Origin: ZC4RG30 sp046347045
GTDB lineage: Bacteria > Pseudomonadota > Gammaproteobacteria > Steroidobacterales > Steroidobacteraceae
Assembly (NCBI GenBank): GCA_046347045.1
Contig: JAXMGX010000011.1
Coordinates: forward strand, 62,001-126,000
Direction of reading: 5' to 3'
DNA length: 64,000 nucleotides
The notes under the pieces are model-generated. The model ran no database searches and was not told the DNA's origin. It was given only the letters and a program-made list of their open reading frames with translations. Position 1 is the stretch's first letter. Every line of letters begins with the position of its first letter. The translations under genes and the position numbers were made by a program. This document shows, one piece after another, positions 28,361 to 37,069 of the stretch.

Positions 28361-30475
28361 ATGGCAAGCAGCAGGATGCGCGCCGCAGGCGCGTGGTTGA
28401 TCGCAGTGTCGCTGGCAATGGCGCTGGTGGCCTGCGTCAGCCGCGGCGCGGTCGATTCGGCGCGACTGGGTGCTGCACAGGTGGACCCCGGGCAGTGGAT
28501 GTCCTATGGCCGCACCTGGGATGAACAGCGCTTCAGCCCGCTGGACCAGATCAACGAGAACAATGTCTCGCGGTTGGGGCTCGCCTGGTACGACGACCTC
28601 AACACCTACCGCGGCGTGCAGGCCACGCCGCTCTACGTCGATGGCGTGCTGTACAACGCCTCGGTGTGGAATGTGGTCACGGCCTACGACGCGCGCAATG
28701 GCAGGGTGCTGTGGCGCTTTGATCCCAAGGTGGACCGGCAGTGGGCGAGGCTCGCCTGTTGCGGTCCCACTTCGCGCGGCATCGCCATCTGGAATGGCCG
28801 CGTGTACATCGGCGCGCTGGATGGTCGGCTGATTGCCGTGGATGCGCGCAGCGGCCGGCAGGTATGGTCGGTGCAGACCATCGATCCGAAGGAACCCTAT
28901 TCGATCACCGGTCCGCCGCGAGTGTTCGATGGCCGCGTGGTCATCGGCAACGGCGGTGCGGACTACGGCGTGCGTGGCTTTGTCACCGCATACGACGCGG
29001 CGACGGGGAAGAAACTCTGGCGCTTCTACACGGTGCCGGGCGATCCCGCGAAGGGGCCGGATGGCGAGGCCTCCGACAGCGTCATGCCCATGGCCACGAA
29101 GACATGGACCGGCGAGTGGTGGAAATACGGCGGTGGCGGCACCGCGTGGGATTCCATCGTCTACGATCCCAAGCTGAACCTGGTGTACATCGGCACAGGC
29201 AATGGTTCGCCGCACATCCAGGCCTTTCGCAGCCCGGGCGGCGGCGACAATCTCTTCCTGTGTTCCATCGTGGCGGTGAAGGCCGACACGGGCCAGTACG
29301 TGTGGCATTACCAGATGGTGCCGAACGAGCAATGGGACTTCACCTGCACGCAGCCCATGGTGCTTGCAGACCTCGCCATCGACGGCCGGCAGCGCCAGGT
29401 CATCATGCAGGCGCCGAAGAATGGCTTCTTCTATGTGCTGGATCGTGCCACCGGCGAGCTGATTTCAGCCCGGACTTATGTGCCCAATCTCTGGGCCACC
29501 GAGGTCGACAAGAAGACGGGTCGCCCCATCGTCAATCCGGGCTCCTATGTCACCGAGACGCCGCAGCTGATGACGCCCACGTGGATGGCCGCGCATAGCT
29601 GGCATCCGATGTCCTTTTCGCCGCTGACGGGGTTGGTGTACCTGTCGGCGCAGGAGCAGTGGGTGGTGCAGGCGCGGGTGCCGGACGGGGAATTCCGTTT
29701 CGTGCCTTTCCGTTCCAATACCGGCAATTCCTTCACGGCCGATCCGGCGCGGCGGCGCGAACTGCAGAAGATCGCCGACAGCCGCGAGAAGGGCTATCTG
29801 CTGGCATGGAATCCGGCGACGCAGACCGAGGCCTTCCGCGTGCCGTACAAGTATCCGGGCTCGGGCGGCGTGCTGACCACGGCGGGCAACCTGCTGGTGC
29901 AGGGAACCATCGATCGCACCTTGGCCATCTACCGCGCCACCGATGGCAAGAAGCTGTGGGAGATGCCGGTGCAGACCGCGCCTGTCGCGGGCCCCATGAC
30001 CTACATGGTCGATGGCGTGCAGTACATCGCCATCAACGCGGGGTGGGGCGGCTCGCCGGTGGCGGGCCTTGCGGCAGAGAATCCGCCGGTGCGTTTCGGC
30101 CCGGCGCGGCTGCTGGTATTCAGGCTGGATGCGAAGGGCGTGACGCTGCCACCCATGCCGCCGCCTTCCGCCGTGCCTGCACCGCCGCCGCTGCGTGCCA
30201 GCGAGGAGCAGATCCGCACGGGCCGCCGCATCTTCGGCGAAACCTGCTCGCGCTGCCATGGCGACAATGCCATCGGCGGACTGAAGGACCTGCGCTTCAT
30301 GACGCCCGAGACGCGCCGCGAGTTCAATGCCATCGTGCTCGAGGGCACGCGCAAGGAGAAGGGCATGGCGCCTTTCAAGGACATCCTGACTCAGGCCGAT
30401 GTGGATGCGGTGAACGCCTACCTGGTGGCACGCGCCAATGAGGATTACCAGGATTACATCGCTGGCCGGAAGTGA
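28361..30475 (+). CDS. PQQ-dependent quinohaemoprotein dehydrogenase B (lipoprotein)
   Basis: 704 residues, paralogous to the two neighbours. Lipobox ALVAC (Cys25), vicinal Cys133-Cys134 (RLACCGPT), GGGDNLFLCS loop, and catalytic Asp326 in EQWDFTCTQ with Thr328 at +2 (calcium-type). A haem c domain with CSRCHG is present. The start is ATG at 28361; a frame to 28289 adds no signal. It is divergent from gene A with 136 bases between start codons, where TTGATAAGC suggests promoter elements. Extra cysteines (LFLCS, DFTCT) near the active site distinguish it from A and C. Confidence 0.93.
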   Translation: MASSRMRAAGAWLIAVSLAMALVACVSRGAVDSARLGAAQVDPGQWMSYGRTWDEQRFSPLDQINENNVSRLGLAWYDDLNTYRGVQATPLYVDGVLYNASVWNVVTAYDARNGRVLWRFDPKVDRQWARLACCGPTSRGIAIWNGRVYIGALDGRLIAVDARSGRQVWSVQTIDPKEPYSITGPPRVFDGRVVIGNGGADYGVRGFVTAYDAATGKKLWRFYTVPGDPAKGPDGEASDSVMPMATKTWTGEWWKYGGGGTAWDSIVYDPKLNLVYIGTGNGSPHIQAFRSPGGGDNLFLCSIVAVKADTGQYVWHYQMVPNEQWDFTCTQPMVLADLAIDGRQRQVIMQAPKNGFFYVLDRATGELISARTYVPNLWATEVDKKTGRPIVNPGSYVTETPQLMTPTWMAAHSWHPMSFSPLTGLVYLSAQEQWVVQARVPDGEFRFVPFRSNTGNSFTADPARRRELQKIADSREKGYLLAWNPATQTEAFRVPYKYPGSGGVLTTAGNLLVQGTIDRTLAIYRATDGKKLWEMPVQTAPVAGPMTYMVDGVQYIAINAGWGGSPVAGLAAENPPVRFGPARLLVFRLDAKGVTLPPMPPPSAVPAPPPLRASEEQIRTGRRIFGETCSRCHGDNAIGGLKDLRFMTPETRREFNAIVLEGTRKEKGMAPFKDILTQADVDAVNAYLVARANEDYQDYIAGRK

Positions 30476-30505
30476 ACTCATGTCCATGCAGCGGAGCGCC
30501 AGGCG

Positions 30506-31393
30506 ATGAGCAGGAAATCACCCGACAAGCTGGGCACGAACTCATATCGCGTCAAGCCCGACCGCAGGTTGCGCCTCAAGCACTGCCCGACGACGGTGCC
30601 GCACCTGTATCGCAGCGAGGCGGATGCCGCCGCGCAACTGGCGCGGCAGGTGGCCCGCACCAGCGAGTTGCAGGATGTGCTGTACGCCGATGACCGCCAT
30701 GCGTTGCTGCTGGTGTTCCAGGCCATGGACGCAGCCGGCAAGGATGGCGCCATCAAGCATGTGATGTCGGGGGTGAATCCCCAGGGCTGTCAGGTATGGA
30801 GCTTCAAGCAACCCAGCACCGAGGAGCTCGATCACGACTTTCTGTGGCGCACCACGCTGCGGCTGCCGGAGCGCGGGCGAATCGGCATCTTCAATCGCTC
30901 CTACTACGAAGAAGTGCTGGTGGTCCGCGTGCATCCGGAATACCTGAATGCCCAGCGCCTGCCGGCCGACAATGTCGGGTCAAAGGAATTCTGGGATGAC
31001 CGGCTGCGTTCGATACGGCAGTACGAGGCGCATCTGCATCGCAATGGCACGCGCATCGTGAAGTTCTTCCTGCATGTTTCACTGGAAGAACAGCGCCGCC
31101 GCTTTCTCGACCGCATCGATCATCCGGAGAAGAACTGGAAGTTCAGCCGTGCCGACGTGGATGAGCGCGGTCACTGGGATGCCTACATGCGCGCCTATGA
31201 ACAGGCCATGTCCGCGACCAGTACGGAAAACTCGCCCTGGTACGTGATTCCGGCGGACGACAAGAAGAATGCGCGGCTGCTGATCTCGCAGATCGTCAAC
31301 GACACCCTGGCCTCAATGGACCTGCACTATCCGCGACTGGATCGGGCGCGGCTGGCGGAGTTGAAGGTCGCGCGGCGATTGCTGGGCAAGTAG
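30506..31393 (+). CDS. Polyphosphate kinase 2 (PPK2) family protein
   Basis: A 295-residue single-domain PPK2. The P-loop FQAMDAAGKDG (71-81), lid region and Walker B FNRSYYEEVLVVRVHP are intact, as are RFLDRIDHPEKNWKFSR and WYVIPADDKKNARL. It transfers phosphate between polyphosphate and nucleotides; the length and motif set fit the AMP/ADP-phosphorylating class III group. Start at ATG 30506. It lies 30 bases after dehydrogenase B and may be co-transcribed. No functional link to alcohol oxidation is evident. Confidence 0.93.
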   Translation: MSRKSPDKLGTNSYRVKPDRRLRLKHCPTTVPHLYRSEADAAAQLARQVARTSELQDVLYADDRHALLLVFQAMDAAGKDGAIKHVMSGVNPQGCQVWSFKQPSTEELDHDFLWRTTLRLPERGRIGIFNRSYYEEVLVVRVHPEYLNAQRLPADNVGSKEFWDDRLRSIRQYEAHLHRNGTRIVKFFLHVSLEEQRRRFLDRIDHPEKNWKFSRADVDERGHWDAYMRAYEQAMSATSTENSPWYVIPADDKKNARLLISQIVNDTLASMDLHYPRLDRARLAELKVARRLLGK

Positions 31394-31399
31394 TTTCTT

Positions 31400-32080
31400 T
31401 CAGAGTTTGCGCACGGCCTCGGCCATCTTCTCCGGCGATCCTTCCAGACCCGCCAGTCGCGCCGGCGAGCCGCGCGGCGTCATCGTGAAGATGCGCTCCA
31501 CGCTGGTGTAGTCGTGATACCCCATCCGCGCCAGCGGCCGGATGCGCTCGATGTCGAGCCGGCCATCGGCGCGCAGAAATTCGTCGGCGATGTGCACGGC
31601 GACCACGTTGCCGAAGATGACGTCAACCGTGCCCACGGGCGTGTTGCCGGGCAGATGCAGCGTGGTGAGCAACCGGCATTCGAACTGCACCGGTGAGGCA
31701 GCCACCCTTGGCGGACGCACCTGCGTCGACGGGGCCTTCACGAGCCCGGCGTGCACGAACTCATCGCCGCCGGCGGGCAATTCCTCAGAACTGCTGTTCA
31801 CCGCCTCGCGCAGTTCCCAGGTGGCCATGTTCCACACGAACTCGCCGGTGGCCAGCACGTTGCGCACCGTGTCCTTCTGCTCGCCGCGCGCATTGAGGTT
31901 GGCGCTGAACATCAGCGTGGGCGGGTCGTAGCTCACCATCTGGAACTGGCTGAATGGGGCGAGATTGTCAGCGCCTGCCAGGCTGGTGGAGGAAATCCAG
32001 CCGATGGGCCGGGGCACGATGCAGGCCTTGAACGGATCGAAGGGCAGTCCGTGCGGCCTGCTGCCGGGCTCGTAGTACAT
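31400..32080 (-). CDS. Flavin reductase-like FMN-binding protein
   Basis: About 226 residues of the flavin reductase (split-barrel FMN) family: CIVPRPIGWISS, NLAPFSQFQMVSYDPP, LMFSANLN and the conserved KDTVRNVLATGEFVWN. It probably binds FMN and reduces it with NAD(P)H or uses it as cofactor. The preferred start is ATG at 32080 (MYYEPGSRPHGLPFDP), which matches the family N-terminus; an ATG at 32125 is also possible. Convergent with ppk2 and divergent from dehydrogenase C (80 bases). Confidence 0.85.
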   Translation of the reverse strand: MYYEPGSRPHGLPFDPFKACIVPRPIGWISSTSLAGADNLAPFSQFQMVSYDPPTLMFSANLNARGEQKDTVRNVLATGEFVWNMATWELREAVNSSSEELPAGGDEFVHAGLVKAPSTQVRPPRVAASPVQFECRLLTTLHLPGNTPVGTVDVIFGNVVAVHIADEFLRADGRLDIERIRPLARMGYHDYTSVERIFTMTPRGSPARLAGLEGSPEKMAEAVRKL

Positions 32081-32160
32081 GTCGTTGGAGGTGGCGTTGG
32101 AGTTTTGGGTATCGGCGGCCCACAATATCGCACTGGATTCTGCTCTGCCGGGGAGTTCTC

Positions 32161-34302
32161 ATGCGTAGCCGCCACTTGCTGGTCACCGGACTGGCGTCGA
32201 TGTTCCTTGCTGCCTGCGGCCAGAAGGCTGCGGAGCCTGCGGCGCCTTCGGGCGCGTCGGCCGCTCCCGCGGCACAGGTGGATGCCACGCGGCTGCTCGC
32301 CGCCAATGATGCGGCCAATGCCGGTCAGTGGCTGTCGCATGGCCGTGACTACAGCGAGCAGCGGCACAGCCCGCTGACGAAGATCAACACCGACAACGTG
32401 GCGCAGCTCGGCCTCGCGTGGTTCGCGGATTTCGACACGCGCCGCGGCCAGGAATCCACGCCCATCGTCGTCGATGGCGTGCTGTACGTCACCACGGCCT
32501 GGAGCAAGGTGTACGCGTACGACGCGAAGAGCGGCAGGGAGCTGTGGAAGTACGATCCGAAGGTGCCCGGCGAGTGGGCCGTATACGCCTGCTGCGACGT
32601 GGTGAATCGCGGTGTGGCCGCGTGGAACGGCAAGGTGTACGTGGCCACCATCGATGCACGGCTGATCGCGCTGGATGCGAAGAGCGGCAAGCCCGTGTGG
32701 GACATCTCCACCATCGAGCCGGGCCAGCCCTATGCCATCACCGGCGCGCCGCGCGTGGCCAAGGGCAAGGTGCTGATCGGGCAGGGCGGTTCCGAATTCA
32801 GTCAGCGCGGCTACCTGTCGGCATATGACGCGGAAACGGGCAAGCTCGACTGGCGCTGGTACGTGGTGCCCGGCGATCCGGCCAAGGGCTTCGAACAGCC
32901 GGAGCTGGAAGCCGCGGCGAAGACCTGGAACGGCCAGTGGTGGAAGACCGGCGGCGGCGGCGCGCCCTGGGATGGCATCGTGTACGACCCCACCACCGAC
33001 TACGTGTACGTGGGCACCGGCAATGGCGCGCCTTGGCCGGCGGAAATCCGCTCGCCGGGCGGCGGCGACAACCTGTATCTGTCCTCCATCGTTGCGCTCG
33101 ATGTGAACACGGGCAAGTACGTGTGGCACTACCAGGCCACGCCCAACGAGAGCTGGGACTACGACAACACCTCACCGCTGATGACGGCGGATCTGACGCT
33201 GGGCGGAGAAAAGCGCCACGTGGTGATGCAGGCGCCCAAGAACGGCTTCTTCTACGTGCTCGACGCGAAGACCGGCAAGCTGCTGTCGGCCGATGCCTAT
33301 GTGCCCGGCGTGAACTGGGCCAAAGGCGTTGACATGAAGACCGGCCGGCCCATCAAGAACCCCGAGGCCAATTACAGCAAGACGGGCCGGGGCGCGCTGG
33401 TCAGCCCGTTCTACGGCGGCGCGCACAACTGGCAGCCCATTTCGTTCAGCCCTGCAACCGGGTTGGTGTACATCCCTGCCAACCAGAGCAGCTACGCCTT
33501 CGTGGCCACGCATGAGGACGACAATCCCATGGGGCAGAAGCTGTCGATCAGCTTCTCGGGCAATCTGGAGTTCATGAAGAAGCTCAAGTCGCGCCCGGTG
33601 AACGAGGGTTTCCTGCTGGCCTGGGATCCGGTGAAGCGCAAGGAGGCCTGGCGCGCGCCGCTGGGCACTGGCCGCAGCGGCGGTGCGCTGTCGACGGCGG
33701 GCGGACTGGTGTTCGCGGGCACCTCGGACAATCACTTCGTTGCCTATCGCGCCGACAATGGCACCAAGCTGTGGTCGAGCGACACGCAGACTGGAACGAT
33801 GGCGGGTCCCGTGTCATATGAAATCGATGGCGAGCAATATGTGGCCGTGGTGGCGGGTTTCCGCCAGACCGGCAACTACTACGCGCCGAATTACTCGCGC
33901 ATCCTGGTGTACAAGCTCGGCGCGGCGAACAGGCTGCCGGCAGAGATTCCCTTCCCGGCTCCGGTGCTGAATCCGCCGGCTGCCTTCGGTACGGCCGAAG
34001 TGCGCGCGCATGGCGAACAGGTGTATGGGCGATTCTGCAGCACCTGCCATGGCTCGGATGGCCTCTCGCGCGGCATGTTCCCGGATCTGCGCTACAGCCC
34101 TGCGCTCAACTCCGATGCCGCCTTCAAGCAGGTGGTCATCGATGGCGTGCGCTCGCAGAATGGCATGGTGTCGTTCGCCAAGGCGCTGCAACCCGAAGAC
34201 GTGGAGGCGGTGCGCGCCTACCTGGTGAGCCGCGCAATCGACGCGAAATCCGCATCGGACGCAGCCGCGAAGGCCACCGGTCAGCAGCCCCACGGCCCCT
34301 GA
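32161..34302 (+). CDS. PQQ-dependent quinohaemoprotein dehydrogenase C, lanthanide-type signature
   Basis: 713 residues. Lipobox MFLAAC (Cys19), vicinal Cys144-Cys145 (VYACCDVV), a GGGDNLYLSS loop, and catalytic Asp333 in ESWDYDNTS. Unlike genes A and B, position +2 is Asp335. A second Asp there is the known mark of lanthanide-dependent PQQ alcohol dehydrogenases (XoxF, PedH/ExaF). The C-terminal haem c domain has CSTCHG and an axial Met candidate (NGMVSF). Otherwise it is closely paralogous to A and B. ATG at 32161 is preceded by GGGGAG. A stem-loop follows the gene. Confidence 0.93.
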   Translation: MRSRHLLVTGLASMFLAACGQKAAEPAAPSGASAAPAAQVDATRLLAANDAANAGQWLSHGRDYSEQRHSPLTKINTDNVAQLGLAWFADFDTRRGQESTPIVVDGVLYVTTAWSKVYAYDAKSGRELWKYDPKVPGEWAVYACCDVVNRGVAAWNGKVYVATIDARLIALDAKSGKPVWDISTIEPGQPYAITGAPRVAKGKVLIGQGGSEFSQRGYLSAYDAETGKLDWRWYVVPGDPAKGFEQPELEAAAKTWNGQWWKTGGGGAPWDGIVYDPTTDYVYVGTGNGAPWPAEIRSPGGGDNLYLSSIVALDVNTGKYVWHYQATPNESWDYDNTSPLMTADLTLGGEKRHVVMQAPKNGFFYVLDAKTGKLLSADAYVPGVNWAKGVDMKTGRPIKNPEANYSKTGRGALVSPFYGGAHNWQPISFSPATGLVYIPANQSSYAFVATHEDDNPMGQKLSISFSGNLEFMKKLKSRPVNEGFLLAWDPVKRKEAWRAPLGTGRSGGALSTAGGLVFAGTSDNHFVAYRADNGTKLWSSDTQTGTMAGPVSYEIDGEQYVAVVAGFRQTGNYYAPNYSRILVYKLGAANRLPAEIPFPAPVLNPPAAFGTAEVRAHGEQVYGRFCSTCHGSDGLSRGMFPDLRYSPALNSDAAFKQVVIDGVRSQNGMVSFAKALQPEDVEAVRAYLVSRAIDAKSASDAAAKATGQQPHGP

Positions 34303-34323
34303 TCCCAAAGGAAATCTTCCGGC

Positions 34324-34343
34324 GCGGGCCGCTGCCGGCCCGC
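34324..34343 (+). terminator. GC-rich stem-loop after dehydrogenase C
   Basis: Arms GCGGGCC and GGCCCGC pair perfectly around a 6-base loop, 22 bases after the stop. There is no T-run, so it may be a weak or Rho-assisted terminator or an RNA-stabilising hairpin. Confidence 0.35.
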
Positions 34344-34360
34344 CCGGAAGAACGACATGC

Positions 34361-34389
34361 TTGCCTCTTTACCAATCAATCATTTAGGA
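34361..34389 (+). promoter_or_regulatory. Sigma-70-type promoter of tRNA-Ala
   Basis: TTGCCT (34361-34366), a 17-base spacer and TTAGGA (34384-34389) end 18 bases before the tRNA. The spacer is AT-rich, unlike its surroundings. The expected start of transcription is near 34396. Confidence 0.55.
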
Positions 34390-34407
34390 TGCGCGCCCTC
34401 ATGATGT

Positions 34408-34483
<76 letters not shown>

Positions 34484-34490
34484 ATTTTTC

Positions 34491-35705
34491 CTGAGCCTCA
34501 CGCTGCTGCTGGCAGCCGCGGCACCCGCCACGGCCGGTTCCCTGCTGCAGGAAATCCAGCAGCGCGGCACGCTGCGCATCGGCACTCCGGGTGACTACGC
34601 GCCGTATTCGATAACGGATGCCGACCAGCACCGTCTCGGCGCGGACATTGCGCAGGCTCGCGAGATCGCCCTGTCGCTGGGACTGCGCGCGGAATTCGTG
34701 ACGACAAGCTGGGCGACGTTGCTCGATGATGCGCGCGCCGGCAGGTTCGACATCGCCGTGGGCGGAATCTCCATCACACCCGAACGCGCGGCCGTGGTCT
34801 CCTTCAGCCGTCCCTATCTCGCCGACACCAAGCAACCGGTGGTGCGATGCGGAGAGCAGCGCCGGTTCGACTCGCGTCGCGAGATCGACTCGCCGGCCGT
34901 GCGGCTCATCGTCAATCGTGGCGGCACGAATGAGGCCTTTGCCCGCGCGCAGTTCCCCCACGCAGCGCTCACCGTGCATGCCGACAACCGCACCGTGTTC
35001 GATGAAATCAGCGCGCATCGCGCCGACGTGATGGTTACCGATGGCGTGGAGGCCCGCCTGCAGCAGGCGCGCGGACAGGGGCTGTGTGCGGTGCGCGTGG
35101 GCCGCTGGGCGCCGGCCGGCAAAGCCATCCTGGTGCGCAAGGACGAGGCGCTGCGCCGCGCCGTGGATGACTCGCTGCGCGGGATGGGTGCGAGTCGCGG
35201 CTACCAGCGCCGGCTGACCTCGTGGATCGACGATGCGGCGCATCCCGCAGACAAGGCTGCTGCGCGACTGGCCGCGCTGATCGACGAGCGGCTGGCGCTG
35301 GTCACCGAAGTGGCGCGATACAAGTGGAACACCGGCGCCGCCATCGAGGATCCGCCGCGGGAACAGGCGCTGCTGGCCTCGCTGCGCGAGAAGGCCATTC
35401 CACTGGGCATTCCGGCGGCGCGCGTCGATGCGTTCTTCCTGGCGCAGATCGAGGCCGCAAAGCAATTGCAGCGCGAACTGTTCCTGCGCTGGAAGCGCGA
35501 GCGGCGGGACAAATTCCCCGGCATCGCCGACCTCGCTACCTCCATTCGCCCGGGAATCGACATGGTGACCGGCCAGATGCTGCAGACACTGGCCGAGCTG
35601 CCCGCGGTGCGCCCGGCGCAGTTGCCCACCGCATCGACAATCTCCGGCATCAGTGCCGGCGCGGTGCATACTGCCCGCGCGCCGCTGCAACAGGCGGGAA
35701 CTTGA
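34491..35705 (+). CDS. Secreted cyclohexadienyl dehydratase fused to AroQ-gamma chorismate mutase
   Basis: About 404 residues. A hydrophobic leader (SLTLLLAAAAPATAGS) precedes a periplasmic binding-protein-like domain (about 17-245; RGTLRIGTPGDYAPYS, FDIAVGGISITPERA, VNRGGTNEAF), the PheC/cyclohexadienyl-dehydratase type. A C-terminal secreted chorismate mutase domain follows (about 258-375; IDERLALVTEVARYKWN, DPPREQALL, FFLAQIEAAKQLQ). The two would turn chorismate into prephenate and then phenylpyruvate/arogenate products in the periplasm. No ATG, GTG or TTG lies in frame between the tRNA-Ala end and the signal peptide. The only ATGs (34389, 34401, 34404) lie before the tRNA, so the start given (CTG) is a placeholder. 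Confidence 0.8.
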   Translation: MSLTLLLAAAAPATAGSLLQEIQQRGTLRIGTPGDYAPYSITDADQHRLGADIAQAREIALSLGLRAEFVTTSWATLLDDARAGRFDIAVGGISITPERAAVVSFSRPYLADTKQPVVRCGEQRRFDSRREIDSPAVRLIVNRGGTNEAFARAQFPHAALTVHADNRTVFDEISAHRADVMVTDGVEARLQQARGQGLCAVRVGRWAPAGKAILVRKDEALRRAVDDSLRGMGASRGYQRRLTSWIDDAAHPADKAAARLAALIDERLALVTEVARYKWNTGAAIEDPPREQALLASLREKAIPLGIPAARVDAFFLAQIEAAKQLQRELFLRWKRERRDKFPGIADLATSIRPGIDMVTGQMLQTLAELPAVRPAQLPTASTISGISAGAVHTARAPLQQAGT

Positions 35706-35734
35706 GGCCGCGGCTCGCGGTCGGTATCAGACAC

Positions 35735-36793
35735 ATGAAAAAGACGACCACTGCCTTGTTCTGCGTGTTGGGCCTGGGCCTCGCCCTTCAGTCGGGAGCT
35801 GCGGCATTGCCCCGCAAGCCCGGCGTGGCCATGGCCTACCGCGTGCTGGTCACCAATGAGCGCGGCGGCACGCTCAGCGTGATCGACGGCGGCTCGCGCA
35901 AGGTGGTTGCCACCGTGCCGCTGGGCAAGCGTCCGCGCGGCCTCAAGAGTTCGCCCGATGGCAAGCTGCTGTATGTGGCGCTCAGTGGATCGCCCATCGC
36001 CGGCCCCGGCGTCGACGAGAGCAAGCTGCCGCCGCCCGACAAGGGCGCCGACGGCATCGGCATCGTCGACCTGTCGACGCTGAAGCTGGTGAAGGTACTG
36101 CGCGGTGTCTCCGATCCCGAGCAGCTCGCCGTCAGCCGCGATGGCAAGCGCCTTTTCGTTGCCAGCGAAGATACAGGACAGGGCATCGTGCTCGATGCAG
36201 GCGATGGCCATGTCATCGCCAAGCTGGCCGTCGGCGGAGAGCCCGAAGGCGTGACGCTGTCGCCCGATGGGCGGCACGTGTACATGTCTTCGGAGCAGGA
36301 ACACCACGTCGCCGTGATCGACGTGGCCACGAGCAAGGTGGTCGCGAGGCTCGAAGTGGGCCAGCGGCCGCGCTTCACCGAGTTCTCGGATGATGGCGCA
36401 CTGGCCTTTGTATCGGGCGAGAACGACGGCACCATCACCATCATCGATGCGCGCGCGCTGAAGGTGTTGCGCACGATCAAACTCGAAGGCGCGCTGACGC
36501 GGCCGGTGGGCATGGTGGTGTCGCATGACGGCAGGCGGCTGTACACCGTCACCGGTCGCGGCCGCAATCTGCTCGACATCGATATCGCCACGGGCAAAGT
36601 GCTGCGCACCGTGGAAGTGGGTCAGCGTCCCTGGGGCGTTGCGCTCAGTCCGTCGGGGGATGTGCTCTATACCGCCAACGGCAGCTCCAATGACATCACC
36701 GTGGTGGACGCCGGCAATTTCACGGTGCTGGCCAGGGTGCCCGTGGGCGACAGCCCCTGGGGCGCGATCGTCGTGCCACTGCCGAGCAAGTAG
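35735..36793 (+). CDS. Exported YVTN beta-propeller repeat protein
   Basis: 352 residues. Signal peptide MKKTTTALFCVLGLGLALQSGAAA, then seven or so YVTN-type repeats (VLVTNERGGTLSVIDGG, VAVIDVATSKVVARLEVGQRPR, ITVVDAGNFTVLARVPVGDSPWG). The pattern is close to the PQQ-dependent catabolism-associated beta-propeller family, which would fit the three PQQ enzymes upstream (inference). Start at ATG 35735, 29 bases after the dehydratase-mutase stop, so the two may be co-transcribed. Confidence 0.88.
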   Translation: MKKTTTALFCVLGLGLALQSGAAALPRKPGVAMAYRVLVTNERGGTLSVIDGGSRKVVATVPLGKRPRGLKSSPDGKLLYVALSGSPIAGPGVDESKLPPPDKGADGIGIVDLSTLKLVKVLRGVSDPEQLAVSRDGKRLFVASEDTGQGIVLDAGDGHVIAKLAVGGEPEGVTLSPDGRHVYMSSEQEHHVAVIDVATSKVVARLEVGQRPRFTEFSDDGALAFVSGENDGTITIIDARALKVLRTIKLEGALTRPVGMVVSHDGRRLYTVTGRGRNLLDIDIATGKVLRTVEVGQRPWGVALSPSGDVLYTANGSSNDITVVDAGNFTVLARVPVGDSPWGAIVVPLPSK

Positions 36794-36826
36794 CCCCCGT
36801 CCCAAGTATCATCGGCGCGCGCCCGA

Positions 36827-36902
36827 GCCCCGGTAGCTCAGTGGATAGAGCACTCGCCTCCTAAGCGAGGGGTCGCAGGTTCAACTCCTGCCCGGGGCGC
36901 CA
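36827..36902 (+). tRNA. tRNA-Arg (anticodon CCT)
   Basis: A 76-base cloverleaf. GCCCCGG pairs with CCGGGGC, the D-arm is GCTCAGTGGATAGAGC, and the anticodon stem CTCGC/GCGAG encloses loop CTCCTAA, giving CCT (AGG codons). The T-arm is GCAGG-TTCAACT-CCTGC, with CCA encoded. A TATCAT at 36807-36812, followed by a GC-rich discriminator, is the likely -10 element. Confidence 0.97.
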
Positions 36903-37015
36903 CCGTAAGCGGATTCCGTCCCGCTCACAGGCGATTCATGAGTGGTCCGACCCGCCCGACAGGCGCAATCTGTACCTGCGGCAACTGGATCCTCACCGAA
37001 ACACTTGCCGCAAAA

Positions 37016-37056
37016 ACCTAACCCGGCCCGGCTAACCATGCCGGACTGGGTTAGGT
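37016..37056. repeat. Long inverted repeat in leader of M48 protease gene
   Basis: Arms ACCTAACCC (37016-37024) and GGGTTAGGT (37048-37056) pair perfectly. The inner CCGGC/GCCGG (37028-37032/37040-37044) extends the stem with small mismatches. It ends 13 bases before the ATG at 37070. It could be the terminator of the tRNA-Arg transcript, an operator or a translation-control hairpin. There is no T-run. Confidence 0.5.
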
Positions 37057-37069
37057 CTATTATGGCTGC

